Below are positions 1 to 8,683 of a stretch of DNA of 64,000 nt, in pieces. Position numbers and translations under genes: made by a program. The DNA comes from Marinomonas sp. UCMA 3892 (GTDB lineage: Bacteria > Pseudomonadota > Gammaproteobacteria > Pseudomonadales > Marinomonadaceae). The first letter of the stretch is position 1, and each line of letters starts with the position of its first letter. The stretch is from contig NZ_PTXN01000001.1 in assembly GCF_012726345.1 (NCBI RefSeq), positions 522,654-586,653 of the forward strand. Reading direction: 5' to 3'. A model generated the notes under the pieces. The model was not told the origin of the DNA and ran no database searches. It saw only the letters and a list, made by a program, of their open reading frames with translations.

Positions 1-1335
1 GATTCTTCTTCCTTTGATGGACTCGCCAGCATGTTAGAAGGCTACGATTGTCCTGCTATTTTAGTATCGGTGGATTATCGAATTCTTGCCATTAATCAGC
101 ATTATCGAGAAGAATTTGGTGATGTTCCTTTGCAGCAGAACAAGCGTTGCTTTGAAGTTTCCCATGGCTACAGCGTGCCTTGTGATGAAGCGGGTGAGGA
201 TTGTCCTTTGTCGGCAACCTTGCAATCAGGCCGCAAAGAACGAGTGCTGCATATCCACCAAACGCCAAGAGGCAAAGAGCACGTCGATGTAGAAATGCTG
301 CCGATTCATGACAGCCAAGGGCAATTGCTATTTTTTGTCGAGCTGCTGCGTTCAGTGTCGGTGGCCAGCGTCCAAGACAGCAGCAAAAAATTGGTGGGCT
401 CGAGTAAATCCTTTAATCGAATGTTAGAAAAAATTACTCGTGTTAGTCACAGCGACGCGTCTGTTTTACTACTTGGAGAATCCGGTAGCGGTAAAGAACT
501 GGTCGCGCACGCGGTTCACCAAGGCGGTCATAGAGCGAATAATTCCATGGTGACATTGGAGTGCGCAGGGCTGACGGATTCTTTGTTTGAAAGCGAGCTG
601 TTTGGTCATGTCAAAGGCTCGTTCACTGGCGCGCACAGTAACCGAGTAGGTTTAGTTGAGCTGGCTAATGGCGGTACGCTGTTTTTAGACGAAATCGGCG
701 ATGTTCCGCTATCAATGCAAGTTAAGCTATTGCGACTCATTGAAACTGGGGCATTTCGTCCGGTTGGTTCTTCAACTGTTAAGCACACTAATTTTCGATT
801 AATTTGTGCGACTCACAAAAATTTAGCACAAATGGTGAAAGCAGGTGAGTTCCGCCAAGATTTATACTATCGGATCAACGTGTTTCCAATACATGTGCCT
901 TCCTTAAGAGAACGACAAGATGACTTAGTCTTGTTAACCAACACCTTGTTAAAACGTATTAGTGAGCGAAAGGAATACCATCTTACTGATTCGGCGATGC
1001 AAGTATTAAAGCAATACGATTTCCCTGGCAATATTCGAGAGCTAAGTAACATCCTCAATCGCGCAACACTTTTAACTGATACGAATATGATTGAGCGAAG
1101 CACTATTCAAGAATGTTTGGAGATCGATCGTGAGCTTGATCCGCTGGTGGATACTTCATCAGCTTCTCAATCGTTAAGTATTACTGATGCTGGTGAAGAC
1201 AAAGAATGGCTGGACTTAAAAACTGCAGAAAAACGCTACTTATCAGAACTCATGGCATTTCATCATGACGATAAAGAGCAGGTCGCCAAGGTCGCAGGAA
1301 TCAGCCTGCGATCCTTGTATCGGAAGTTAGAATAG
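1..1335 (+). CDS. Sigma-54-dependent transcriptional activator with PAS-like N-terminus (5' end may lie outside window)
   Basis: This gene encodes a bacterial enhancer-binding protein that remodels sigma-54 RNA polymerase. The frame is open from base 1, and the first ATG in the window is at 31, so the true start may be upstream. Counting from that ATG (434 aa), residues 1-105 form a PAS-like sensor with a cysteine cluster (C40, C51, C58, in an HG..PC......CPL pattern), which could bind metal or sense redox state. Residues 120-345 are the AAA+ domain, with Walker A GESGSGKE at 149-156, sigma-54 contact loop GSFTGA at 196-201 (usual GAFTGA), Walker B GTLFLDEI at 215-222 and the RQDLYYRIN sensor region. 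The C-terminus carries a Fis-like helix-turn-helix (about 415-434). There is no receiver domain, so signal input is probably direct. Its target is unknown; the next gene is co-directional but 130 bases away. Confidence 0.9.
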   Translation, partial: DSSSFDGLASMLEGYDCPAILVSVDYRILAINQHYREEFGDVPLQQNKRCFEVSHGYSVPCDEAGEDCPLSATLQSGRKERVLHIHQTPRGKEHVDVEMLPIHDSQGQLLFFVELLRSVSVASVQDSSKKLVGSSKSFNRMLEKITRVSHSDASVLLLGESGSGKELVAHAVHQGGHRANNSMVTLECAGLTDSLFESELFGHVKGSFTGAHSNRVGLVELANGGTLFLDEIGDVPLSMQVKLLRLIETGAFRPVGSSTVKHTNFRLICATHKNLAQMVKAGEFRQDLYYRINVFPIHVPSLRERQDDLVLLTNTLLKRISERKEYHLTDSAMQVLKQYDFPGNIRELSNILNRATLLTDTNMIERSTIQECLEIDRELDPLVDTSSASQSLSITDAGEDKEWLDLKTAEKRYLSELMAFHHDDKEQVAKVAGISLRSLYRKLE

Positions 1336-1471
1336 TTGGTTTTTTTCAGGATATTTTACATAAAGTATCAAAAAAAATGCTTTATGGTTTAAATAAGATA
1401 CTTGTAGTTGAGTTTGTGTCGCCTTGAATCCTTACTATAACGACTCTAAAGGTTAAAACAGTAAGGTGAAA

Positions 1472-2008
1472 ATGATGAATAAAGTATTTCTTATGACAGC
1501 AGCGTTAAGCAGCTTAGTATCCATGAGCAGCAATGCATTTGAACTTACAAGCCAAGATATTCAAGAGGGGCAAAAGATGCCACATGCTTTTGAGTTTAAC
1601 AGTTTTGGTTGTAACGGAGATAATAAATCACCCCAACTAAAGTGGGCCGATGCGCCTAAAGGCACGAAAAGTTACGCTATTACCGTGTACGACCCAGATG
1701 CACCGTCTGGTAGTGGTTGGTGGCATTGGTCAGCGTTTAATATTCCGGCTTCGGTTACGTCTTTGGATCAAGGTGCAGATTTAACTAAGCTTGGTGCGAC
1801 AGAACTGAAATCAGATTACGGTAGCGTTGGCTTTGGTGGTTTCTGCCCTCCAAAGGGCGATAATATGCATCGTTATCAGTTTACTGTTTGGGCGTTGCCT
1901 GTGGAGAAGCTGGATTTAAATGCTGATGCTTCAGCTGCGTTAGCAGGTTTCACGGTCCGCAGTATGGCAATTGGTAAGGCTATGTTGGTCGCACCTTATA
2001 ATCGTTAA
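1472..2008 (+). CDS. Secreted PEBP-family protein (YbhB/YbcL type)
   Basis: This is a phosphatidylethanolamine-binding-protein fold protein, with family hallmarks DPDAPSGSGWWHW and the later GFGGFCPPKGDNMHRY segment that line the anion-binding pocket. An N-terminal signal peptide ends near SNA, so the product is probably periplasmic. A GTG at 1466 could extend the frame, but the TAAGG ribosome site at 1462-1466 fits the ATG at 1472 (or 1475) much better. The family includes E. coli YbhB and YbcL; the ligand is not known here. The AraC regulator follows after a 23-base gap, which suggests co-transcription. Confidence 0.88.
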   Translation: MMNKVFLMTAALSSLVSMSSNAFELTSQDIQEGQKMPHAFEFNSFGCNGDNKSPQLKWADAPKGTKSYAITVYDPDAPSGSGWWHWSAFNIPASVTSLDQGADLTKLGATELKSDYGSVGFGGFCPPKGDNMHRYQFTVWALPVEKLDLNADASAALAGFTVRSMAIGKAMLVAPYNR

Positions 2009-2031
2009 GCAATCATCTATTAGGAGTGAAA

Positions 2032-2805
2032 ATGCGCCCCATGTTTAAAGTCAGTCAAGTGTATGGTTTACAAACACAGCGACTGCGCAATGTGGCCATT
2101 CTTACTCCTAGTCTTTTCAAAATTCGTTCAGGGCGCAAACGTTTATTTTGGCAGGATGATGTGTTGGAATTTGATGTCACAACATTATTGCTAACAAAAG
2201 CAGGACAACAACTGACGTTTGAAAATGAGCCAACCAAAGAACGTTTTTTGTCAGTGCAGATGAGTTTTTTATTGCCACCTTCAGAAGACATGATCCAACT
2301 GAGTATCAAGGTGGCTGATAATGAATGCTCGCCACGCTTTAAGCCTAATCGTTCTGTGATGGCGAGTCTCGATTTCTTGCTGGAATTAGATACACAAAGT
2401 GTGAGTGAGACGACTCAAGCTTATTGGTTAAATGGCTTTTACCAGCAATTGGCTGAAGCGGGTAAACTGCATCTTATCTTTGAAGGGCATGCTGTTTCCT
2501 TTGAACAAAAAATCACTGAGCTTTTGCAGCAAGCGCCATGGCAAGATTATCAATTGGATCAAGTCGCTACGCATTTTTCGATGAGTCGGGCGACGCTTAT
2601 TCGTCGTTTGAAAGAAGAAAATACACAGTTTAGAACCTTGTTAACTCGAGTGCGTATGAATCATGCTATTAGTTTGATGCAACAAGGCTACCGCCAACAA
2701 ATAGACATTGCTGTGCGTTGCGGTTACCAGTCTCAAGAGCGCTTTAGTCAGCGTTTTTACAAGTCATTCGGGATTACGCCAAGCCAATATATAAAGACAC
2801 TTTAG
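2032..2805 (+). CDS. AraC-family transcriptional regulator
   Basis: The C-terminal third (about residues 165-257) is a two-helix-turn-helix AraC/XylS DNA-binding domain: LDQVATHFSMSRATLIRRLKEE is followed by the diagnostic IDIAVRCGYQSQERFSQRFYKSFGITPSQY ending. The N-terminal half is a cupin-like arm without a recognisable ligand signature. A GTG at 2026 would add two residues, but TAGGAG at 2021-2026 is placed to serve the ATG at 2032. It sits directly behind the PEBP gene and may regulate that pair; no operator was identified. Confidence 0.9.
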   Translation: MRPMFKVSQVYGLQTQRLRNVAILTPSLFKIRSGRKRLFWQDDVLEFDVTTLLLTKAGQQLTFENEPTKERFLSVQMSFLLPPSEDMIQLSIKVADNECSPRFKPNRSVMASLDFLLELDTQSVSETTQAYWLNGFYQQLAEAGKLHLIFEGHAVSFEQKITELLQQAPWQDYQLDQVATHFSMSRATLIRRLKEENTQFRTLLTRVRMNHAISLMQQGYRQQIDIAVRCGYQSQERFSQRFYKSFGITPSQYIKTL

Positions 2806-2859
2806 TTTATTTTAGTCATATTTTGGTTTGCTACAGTTTTGCTTTTAGTGAGTTGAAAT

Positions 2860-3990
2860 CTACCCCAATGTCTTCTTGAATCGTAACGAAGCAATGATTA
2901 TACCGCCGATAGTAAAGAGTCCTAGCCATAATGCATCTTTTCCTAATAAAAGCAGACTGGCATCTCGCAAGGCGATAGCACGGATCATGCGCATGAAATG
3001 CGTTACTGGTAAGGCTTCGGCAATCCATTGAGCAGCGACCGGCATGGCATCGTAAGGAAACATAAATCCCGAGAGCAATATTGATGGCAAGAGAATAAAT
3101 ATGGTCATCTGCATCGATTGCAATTGCGTTTTGGCAATGGTGGAAAGTACTAATCCAAGGGTTAAGCTGGCAAAAATGAATAAAATGGAGCTGCCGAGTA
3201 GTGACAGAATGCTGCCTTTAATCGGCACAGAAAACATCCAATGACCCACGCATAAAATAATAGCGACTTGTAAGAGCCCGACTAAAACGTAAGGCGCTAT
3301 TTTTCCTATCATGAGTTCGATAGAACGCACTGGTGTGGTGATGAGAAACTCCATATTGCCATGCTCGCTTTCTCTTACTATGGCCGATGACGTAAATAAA
3401 ATCATTGTCATGGTTAGAATCACTGCCACTAAACCTGGCACGATATTCACCACGGTTCTTTGTTCTGGATTGAAGTATTGCACGACTTCGAAACTCGGCG
3501 CGGTGCGTGTCGCGGTATGGTTGGCCACTTCGTCTAAGGGCATATTGCGCAATGCTCTGATGGTAGATGCAATGACGGTATCCGAGCCGTCGACTATCCA
3601 TTGCCCTATTGGCAGAGTGAGTGGTGAATCAGTCTGTTTATGATCGTAGAGCGGGTGATTGAATAGACGGCGAGTCATGTCTGCTGGCAAATACAGTACA
3701 GCTCTGATCTCGCCTTTGGTAATTGCGACTTCGGCCTCTTTTATGGAGCGATAACGAGCAATAAAGTCGACAGATTGAGTGGCTACCAGTGCTTGTTCAA
3801 CTGCTCGGCTTTCCGATGTTTGACTGAGGTCGACAAGACCAACGTGAATGTGTCTAGCGTCGGTGTTAATCGCATAACCAAACAGCATAAGTTGTACCAG
3901 CGGTATCATGATAATCATGCCGAAGGTCATTCTGTCTCGGGAAAGCTGCTTTAATTCTTTGATGAAAATAGCATAGATTCTAATCCACAT
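2860..3990 (-). CDS. ABC-2 type transporter permease (YhhJ-like), efflux operon
   Basis: Membrane subunit of an ABC exporter, about 376 aa. It has an N-terminal membrane helix (MIIMIPLVQLMLFGYAI), a large periplasmic domain (roughly residues 40-180) and five more hydrophobic helices in the C-terminal half, the layout of the ABC-2 family that includes E. coli YhhJ and YbhS/YbhR. A longer frame begins at 4062, but the start at 3990 (MWIRIYAIFIKELKQLSRDRM) matches the family N-terminus and overlaps the end of the ATPase gene by only 11 bases. It is the last gene of the tetR-hlyD-ATPase-permease operon. The substrate is probably a drug or toxic amphiphile, which is inference. Confidence 0.88.
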   Translation of the reverse strand: MWIRIYAIFIKELKQLSRDRMTFGMIIMIPLVQLMLFGYAINTDARHIHVGLVDLSQTSESRAVEQALVATQSVDFIARYRSIKEAEVAITKGEIRAVLYLPADMTRRLFNHPLYDHKQTDSPLTLPIGQWIVDGSDTVIASTIRALRNMPLDEVANHTATRTAPSFEVVQYFNPEQRTVVNIVPGLVAVILTMTMILFTSSAIVRESEHGNMEFLITTPVRSIELMIGKIAPYVLVGLLQVAIILCVGHWMFSVPIKGSILSLLGSSILFIFASLTLGLVLSTIAKTQLQSMQMTIFILLPSILLSGFMFPYDAMPVAAQWIAEALPVTHFMRMIRAIALRDASLLLLGKDALWLGLFTIGGIIIASLRFKKTLG

Positions 3991-4921
3991 AGCGGTCTCC
4001 GGTGCAGGTAACAAACACGTCTTCAAGGCTAGGACGAGCCAATACAGTTTCTCTGCCATCACTGAGTGTTGAGATAAGGCTGAGAGGATCTTGTACTTTC
4101 TTTTTCACTAGCACTCTTAGATGCGCGCCAATTTGTGCTGCAGAGAGGATTTCTGGGTGCTGGGTTAGTGTCTGTTTTAATCGTCTTAATTTATTACCAC
4201 TGACTTCCACGACGGTGGCAGGCATAGCATCCATCAAGGCCTGAGGAGAGCCATCGGCGCGTTTATTGCCTTCTTCCATAATCGCCAAGGCGTGACAGCG
4301 TTCGGCTTCATCCATGTAATGGGTGGACACTAAAATAGTGGTGCCAGCGGCGCAGAGGTCAAATAATCTTTCCCAAAACTCACGGCGATTTTCTGGGTCA
4401 ACCGCAGAGGTCGGCTCATCGAGAAATAACAATTCGGGAGAATGTAGTGTGGCGCAGGCCAGAGCAAGACGCTGCTTTTGTCCGCCGCTCATGGAACCGG
4501 CAAACTGTTTTGCTTGTTTTTCTAAATCGTATAACGCGAGTAATTCTTCGAGGCGGGCTTTTTTGCGCTTTCCAGCAAAACCATAAATGGCACCGACAAA
4601 ATTGAGATTCTCTTGAACGGTAAGGTCGTCGTATAAAGAGAACTTTTGCGTCATATAGCCGATGCGTTTTTTCAGCGCTTCTTCATGGCCTAATAGCGGT
4701 TTACCTAAAATGGTGACGTCACCTTCGCTAGCTTCTAATAACCCAGTGAGCAGACGAATGCTGGTGGATTTTCCGCAACCATTGGGGCCAAGAAAGCCAT
4801 AAATGCTGCCTTTAGGGATTTTTAAATCCAGTTTATTTACCGCAATGTTGTTGCCAAAATGCTTGCTCAATCCCTTGGCTTCAATAGCGTATTCTACTTG
4901 TTCTGAAGCGTAGGAAGTCAT
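3980..4921 (-). CDS. ABC transporter ATP-binding protein (drug-efflux type)
   Basis: A 313-aa nucleotide-binding subunit powering the adjacent ABC-2 permease. Visible motifs are Walker A GPNGCGKS at 45-52, Q-loop TQKFSLYDDLT near 91, signature MSGGQ at 144-148, Walker B LLFLDEP at 164-170 and switch histidine H201. The C-terminal 90 residues are the extension typical of CcmA/YhiH-type efflux ATPases. It begins inside an ATGA overlap with the HlyD stop codon, so translation is coupled. There is one ATPase domain, in contrast to the fused double ATPase of E. coli YbhF. Confidence 0.93.
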   Translation of the reverse strand: MTSYASEQVEYAIEAKGLSKHFGNNIAVNKLDLKIPKGSIYGFLGPNGCGKSTSIRLLTGLLEASEGDVTILGKPLLGHEEALKKRIGYMTQKFSLYDDLTVQENLNFVGAIYGFAGKRKKARLEELLALYDLEKQAKQFAGSMSGGQKQRLALACATLHSPELLFLDEPTSAVDPENRREFWERLFDLCAAGTTILVSTHYMDEAERCHALAIMEEGNKRADGSPQALMDAMPATVVEVSGNKLRRLKQTLTQHPEILSAAQIGAHLRVLVKKKVQDPLSLISTLSDGRETVLARPSLEDVFVTCTGDRYVD

Positions 4922-5865
4922 GGCAAACGCACCTCAACAGCGAGTCCCGTGGGCAGCTGGTTAGCGTTGATGAGATCAATATCTGTCAGATACATCAGGC
5001 GTGCTCTGTCTCGCTCATTGAGTGCATAAAATGGCGTATAAGCAGGCTGCGAGCGGATATTTCGCACGCGACCTTGAATGGGCGATTCGATACCATCAGC
5101 AAACACTTCAATAGCGTCGCCAGTTTTTATCTTGGTTAACGCGCTGGCAGGTAAATACACTCTTGCATAAGGGTGGCCAGAAGATAGCAAGCTAATTAAC
5201 TGAGTGCCTGCGGTAACACGATCTCCTTCGTGCCAAGGTAGCGTATCAATTGTGCCATCAATTGGCGCTTTGATGGTGAGGTCTTCACGAGCTTTGGTTT
5301 GCCATTCAAGGGCGGCCTGTGCGGCTTGCACCTTGGCATTGGATTGAGCAATGTCTTCTTCGCGCGCACCATTTTTTAATTCTAACCATTGATCATGAGC
5401 TTGCTGGGCTTTGGCTTTATTGCTGTCTCTAGATGCTTTCGCTGCATCGAAATCGGCTTTGCCAACGACTTTGCTTTTATACAGTTTGTCGTAACGTTGG
5501 AACTTTAGCTCCGCTTCTTTACTGGCGGCTTGAGTGGCTTCTAGTGCGGCTAATGATGCACTTAATTGTTCTGGGCGTGTGCCAGCAGTAAGCTCACTGA
5601 GGGCGGCATTGGCTTGAGCAAGCTCGGCTTCGCGCTGCGCTATAAGTGAGTCGGCACTGCGAGTGTCTAAGCGTAACAATGTGTCGCCTTGGGAGACTTG
5701 TTGTCCTTCGCTGACCTTTACTAAAACAATTTGTTCTGCCGCTGGGGCCGATAAGGTGATTCTATCGCGTTCAATATTGCCCATGGCGTAAGTTGACTCT
5801 TCTGACTGGCAAGCGGTAAGCAAAGTCAGCACAAGTACGGATAGTAGAATATGACGTGTTTTCAT
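4918..5865 (-). CDS. HlyD-family periplasmic adaptor lipoprotein
   Basis: A membrane-fusion protein linking the inner-membrane ABC exporter to the outer side of the envelope. It has a lipoprotein signal with lipobox LLTAC (Cys19), a split lipoyl domain (TLSAPAAEQIVLVKVSEGQQVSQGD and later IKAPIDGTIDTLPWHEGDRV), a long Ala/Glu/Lys-rich alpha-helical hairpin (about 75-190) and a beta-barrel end. The start overlaps the TetR stop in an ATGA and its own stop overlaps the ATPase start in another ATGA. It resembles E. coli YbhG/YhiI. Confidence 0.92.
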   Translation of the reverse strand: MKTRHILLSVLVLTLLTACQSEESTYAMGNIERDRITLSAPAAEQIVLVKVSEGQQVSQGDTLLRLDTRSADSLIAQREAELAQANAALSELTAGTRPEQLSASLAALEATQAASKEAELKFQRYDKLYKSKVVGKADFDAAKASRDSNKAKAQQAHDQWLELKNGAREEDIAQSNAKVQAAQAALEWQTKAREDLTIKAPIDGTIDTLPWHEGDRVTAGTQLISLLSSGHPYARVYLPASALTKIKTGDAIEVFADGIESPIQGRVRNIRSQPAYTPFYALNERDRARLMYLTDIDLINANQLPTGLAVEVRLP

Positions 5866-6542
5866 TTTTGCTCACCTTTGGTGTCGTTGGATGATGGCTG
5901 TTGTGATGGAAAGGTGAAAAGTCCTTGTTCTAGCAGTGTTTGGTTATGATCCGCTAGATTTAATAACCAGTCTTCTTTGAGTTCGACCCCAAGTTGCTGC
6001 TGAAGGTATTTTGGCGCCAACACAGGGAAAATCATCAAGCTAACAAAACTAAGACGAATCCATGCTGGATTAAGGTTTGGATTAATTTGCTTTTGCTTTT
6101 CAAACGCCTCGATCCATTTTTCTGATCGTTTCAAGATGTTGTCGATAATGCCCGTCAAAATACCAAACGCTTCGGGGTTATCTTGTTGGTTTATCACCTG
6201 CAAAATCAATTTTGGCAGCATGGGATTGTTGGCAATCATGCGATAGTAGGTTTGCATCAGTAACAATGGATTGGGTGGAGTGTTGGGGTCAATATCGGCT
6301 TGGAATTGTTCGATAACTGGAGCTAAGGTTTCTTGTATGGTTGCTTCGAATAAACCTGCTTTTGAACCGAAGTAGTAACGAATCATAGCCGCATCTACTC
6401 CCGCCGAGAGGGCGATTTTTCGAGTCGATACCTTGTCAAAACCCTGTTCAGAGAAACAACGCTTGGCGGCAGCAATTAAACTGCTGCGAGCGGAATCTTG
6501 ATTCTTATCAGACTGTTTAGGGCGCCCCATTCGGGTGGTCAT
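5862..6542 (-). CDS. TetR-family repressor of the efflux operon
   Basis: First gene of the leftward efflux operon, about 226 aa. The N-terminal TetR helix-turn-helix reads KVSTRKIALSAGVDAAMIRYYFGSKAGLF, and the C-terminal domain resembles the CecR/YbiH type ligand-binding region. A TTG at 6554 extends the frame by four residues, but a GGAG (6549-6552) lies correctly spaced before the ATG at 6542, so that start is preferred. An 18-base dyad immediately upstream (6561-6578) is a likely autoregulatory operator. E. coli CecR controls a similar YbhGFSR exporter; equivalence here is inferred from synteny. Confidence 0.9.
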   Translation of the reverse strand: MTTRMGRPKQSDKNQDSARSSLIAAAKRCFSEQGFDKVSTRKIALSAGVDAAMIRYYFGSKAGLFEATIQETLAPVIEQFQADIDPNTPPNPLLLMQTYYRMIANNPMLPKLILQVINQQDNPEAFGILTGIIDNILKRSEKWIEAFEKQKQINPNLNPAWIRLSFVSLMIFPVLAPKYLQQQLGVELKEDWLLNLADHNQTLLEQGLFTFPSQQPSSNDTKGEQK

Positions 6543-6560
6543 TGTTGGCTCCAATTATTA

Positions 6561-6578
6561 ATTCATCTAGTGATGAAT
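6561..6578. promoter_or_regulatory. Dyad operator upstream of tetR-efflux operon
   Basis: ATTCATC-TAGT-GATGAAT is a perfect 7-base inverted repeat with a 4-base centre, lying 19 bases before the preferred TetR start codon. Size and position suit a TetR-family operator controlling the whole operon. Binding is inferred. Confidence 0.65.
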
Positions 6579-6696
6579 ATAGGCCATATATCCACAATGA
6601 GTTACTAAGATAATTCCTCAAAATGTTATTTAGTGAGGGATTTAACGTTAAAAACCTCTTCATTTTTTATTGGATTACTGTGACTGTATTAGAGAA

Positions 6697-6728
6697 AAGA
6701 TAGGTGAATATTTGAATTCACCTATCTT
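6697..6728 (-). terminator. Terminator of the Cache chemoreceptor gene
   Basis: A perfect 13-base-pair stem (6697-6709 with 6716-6728) and 6-base loop follow the leftward chemoreceptor stop codon. On the minus strand the stem is followed by a TTTTCTCT run, giving a Rho-independent terminator. Confidence 0.8.
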
Positions 6729-6748
6729 GGTAGCTAGCTAGGGATCGC

Positions 6749-8371
6749 TCAAGTAAACTGGAATTGTTTGATTTTTTTGCTAAGTTCATCGGTCATTTTG
6801 GCAATCATCGTGCTGCCTTCGGACACTTGTTGAGAATCCTCTAGTACCTTTTCAGATACTGCTCGAATACCCATTATGTTGTGGTTGATCTCTTCGGCCA
6901 CTGTGCCTTGCTGTTCCGCAGCGGAGGCGATTTGATGGCTGCGAGCCGATACGTCGTCTACTTGTGTTAGCATGTTTTTCAAGTTTTCAGCGGCGACATG
7001 CATTCTGTCTGCACCGCGTTCAGCTTGTTGAGTGCTGGTAGCCATAGACGTGGAAGCTTCTTTTGATTGATGCTGAAGCTTTTCGATAATCGAGCGGATT
7101 TCGACAGTTGATCCTTGAGTGCGGCTTGCCAGTGAGCGAACTTCATCGGCCACGACGGCAAAGCCTCGACCTAGTTCACCAGCTCGTGCCGCTTCAATGG
7201 CTGCGTTCAAGGCAAGTAGGTTTGTTTGCTCTGAGATATCTCCAATTACGCCTAAAACAGAGTCGATATCGCCTGTTTGCTCAAGTAGTTTAATAATAAC
7301 GTCGTTTGCACCTTCTATGTTCTTGGTTAAACTTTGGATGTCTTCGTTAGTGGCGTCTAGGTCTTGGCTACTTTGGCGCGTAATGGTTTGCACCATTTGA
7401 GTCGCATCAGCGGTATCTTTGGCATGTTGCGCTACGTCTCGAATGGAGTAAGACATTTCGTTCATGGCGGTAGCAAGCATTTCGACTTCTTGGAATTGGT
7501 GATCCATCCCTTGTTTAGTATGTAAGCTATTGCCTTGCATTTGTACGCAAACGGCTTGCAGTTCGGTGATGGCGTGGTCGACTTCTAGCAAGGTGTCGTT
7601 TAATGAAACGGATACGTGGTTTGCCGCATTGGCTAAAATACCGATTTCGTCTCCACGTTGCATATCTAATTGCTTAGTAAGATCGCCATCTGAGATATGT
7701 TGTAAATGTTCTGTCACTGTTTTAAGTGGTCTTGTGATGTTACGAACAATAGTGACACTTCCGATCAGAGCAATAAGCACTAGAATTAGTTCGATAAACG
7801 CAGATTTTTGCACTGCAGCCCAAAATATATCCGTAACACCGCTGTATAGTACGCCACTGCCAATGACCCATCCCCAAGGTTGATAACCTTTTACATAAGA
7901 CACTTTATCTTCAGGCTGTGAAACTTGTGGGCCCTTGTAGGCATAGTGAACATAGCCTTCCTCTTGTTTTCTCACCACAGATACCATTTCTTGCCAGTGA
8001 TGAAAGCCATTTATGTCGGTGACATTTGTCATGCTTTTCCCCTCATCTTGCGGCTTAAAGGGATGCATTAGCAGCTTGGCTTGCATGTCGTTCACCCAGA
8101 AGTAGCCATCGTCGCCAAAGCGTAGAGCAGATAGCGCAGCCAAAGCAGATTGCTTCGCTTGTTCTTCGCCAATGATAGGTGCTTGGTCGCCATAATATTT
8201 TACGAGAGAATAAGCGCTATCGACTTGTTCTTTAACTTGGAGTTGTCGTGCGTTGAGCAATTCGCTGTGCAGTTCGCTATAGGCCATAGCGCTAAAAACG
8301 ATGAGTAATGTGACTAAGGTGCCAATAAGCCCCCATAGTTTGTAGCTTACCTTGATTGAGCTGAGCTTCAT
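6749..8371 (-). CDS. Methyl-accepting chemotaxis protein with sCache sensor
   Basis: A 540-aa transmembrane chemoreceptor. It has a membrane helix at about 12-31, a periplasmic single Cache domain (35-180, with the GYFWVND and GWVIGSG strands typical of sCache_2), a second helix at about 189-208, HAMP (209-262) and a long cytoplasmic coiled coil. The conserved signalling tip [19 protein letters not shown]...[12 protein letters not shown] is present. sCache_2 receptors commonly bind small organic acids; the ligand is not evident. It is monocistronic and divergent from the next module. Confidence 0.95.
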   Translation of the reverse strand: MKLSSIKVSYKLWGLIGTLVTLLIVFSAMAYSELHSELLNARQLQVKEQVDSAYSLVKYYGDQAPIIGEEQAKQSALAALSALRFGDDGYFWVNDMQAKLLMHPFKPQDEGKSMTNVTDINGFHHWQEMVSVVRKQEEGYVHYAYKGPQVSQPEDKVSYVKGYQPWGWVIGSGVLYSGVTDIFWAAVQKSAFIELILVLIALIGSVTIVRNITRPLKTVTEHLQHISDGDLTKQLDMQRGDEIGILANAANHVSVSLNDTLLEVDHAITELQAVCVQMQGNSLHTKQGMDHQFQEVEMLATAMNEMSYSIRDVAQHAKDTADATQMVQTITRQSSQDLDATNEDIQSLTKNIEGANDVIIKLLEQTGDIDSVLGVIGDISEQTNLLALNAAIEAARAGELGRGFAVVADEVRSLASRTQGSTVEIRSIIEKLQHQSKEASTSMATSTQQAERGADRMHVAAENLKNMLTQVDDVSARSHQIASAAEQQGTVAEEINHNIMGIRAVSEKVLEDSQQVSEGSTMIAKMTDELSKKIKQFQFT

Positions 8372-8478
8372 GCGATATCCCTATTAGTATTAATGTTTGT
8401 TTTATAAGCAGAGATTATGGGCTGGAGTGGCTGTTAATATTGTGATCAAAATCAAGAAAACAGCACTTAGCATCACTA

Positions 8479-8510
8479 TTTGCTACGATCCAAAGCACGG
8501 TGATTTTTTC
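8479..8510 (+). repeat. Left copy of 32-base imperfect direct repeat flanking the sensor module
   Basis: TTTGCTACGATCCAAAGC followed by 6 bases and ATTTTTTC. The same arrangement occurs at 10717-10748 (17 of 18 identical in the first block, 26 of 32 overall by eye). The two copies bracket the leader, the chemoreceptor-like gene and the NIT-like gene. Confidence 0.7.
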
Positions 8511-8538
8511 TTGTTTAGTTAATGCTCATCGAATTCTG

Positions 8539-8554
8539 TGGCATCATTATTGCT
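8539..8554 (+). promoter_or_regulatory. Candidate sigma-54 (-24/-12) promoter
   Basis: TGGCATCATTATTGCT matches the TGGCAC-N5-TTGCW consensus, with the invariant GG (8540-8541) and GC (8552-8553) separated by exactly 10 bases. A transcript would begin near 8565. An enhancer-binding protein would be required; one sigma-54 activator gene lies at the window start and DctD further on, but no link is shown. Confidence 0.55.
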
Positions 8555-8564
8555 TTAATTTATT

Positions 8565-8659
8565 TCAGATAAATCAAATCAGCAGGACTCGTTCTTGCTA
8601 GGCAAAGGCGCCTGAACCCGCAGCAGTAAATTAGCAGCGGGGTTCAGGCGCCTTTTTTT
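8565..8659 (+). ncRNA. Candidate sigma-54-driven small RNA or attenuated leader
   Basis: Between the sigma-54-type promoter and the T-run is a stretch of about 95 bases with no ORF. It contains a 7-pair hairpin (8581-8587 with 8593-8599, one G-U) followed by a 16-pair terminator hairpin. It lies wholly upstream of the chemoreceptor start at 8684. It could be a free small RNA or a leader whose terminator controls read-through into the two sensor genes. It does not show the conserved Qrr core. No homology could be tested. Confidence 0.4.
8604..8659 (+). terminator. Very strong intrinsic terminator just upstream of the receptor gene
   Basis: A perfect 16-base-pair stem (8604-8619 with 8640-8655, core AGGCGCCTGAACCC) with inner GC pairs is followed by seven T (8653-8659). 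It points along the plus strand, yet no annotated plus-strand gene precedes it, and the next start codon is only 24 bases downstream. Confidence 0.85.
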
Positions 8660-8683
8660 GTACTGCATTGGAGATACAGGAAC

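Noticed and set aside
8565..8659. Qrr-type quorum-sensing small RNA
   Set aside because: Sigma-54 promoter and size fit, but the conserved Qrr core is not present and no luxO neighbour exists.
8604..8660. Integron attC site or IS end
   Set aside because: The stem lacks the attC R boxes and is followed by a T-run, so it is better read as a terminator; no integrase or transposase is present.
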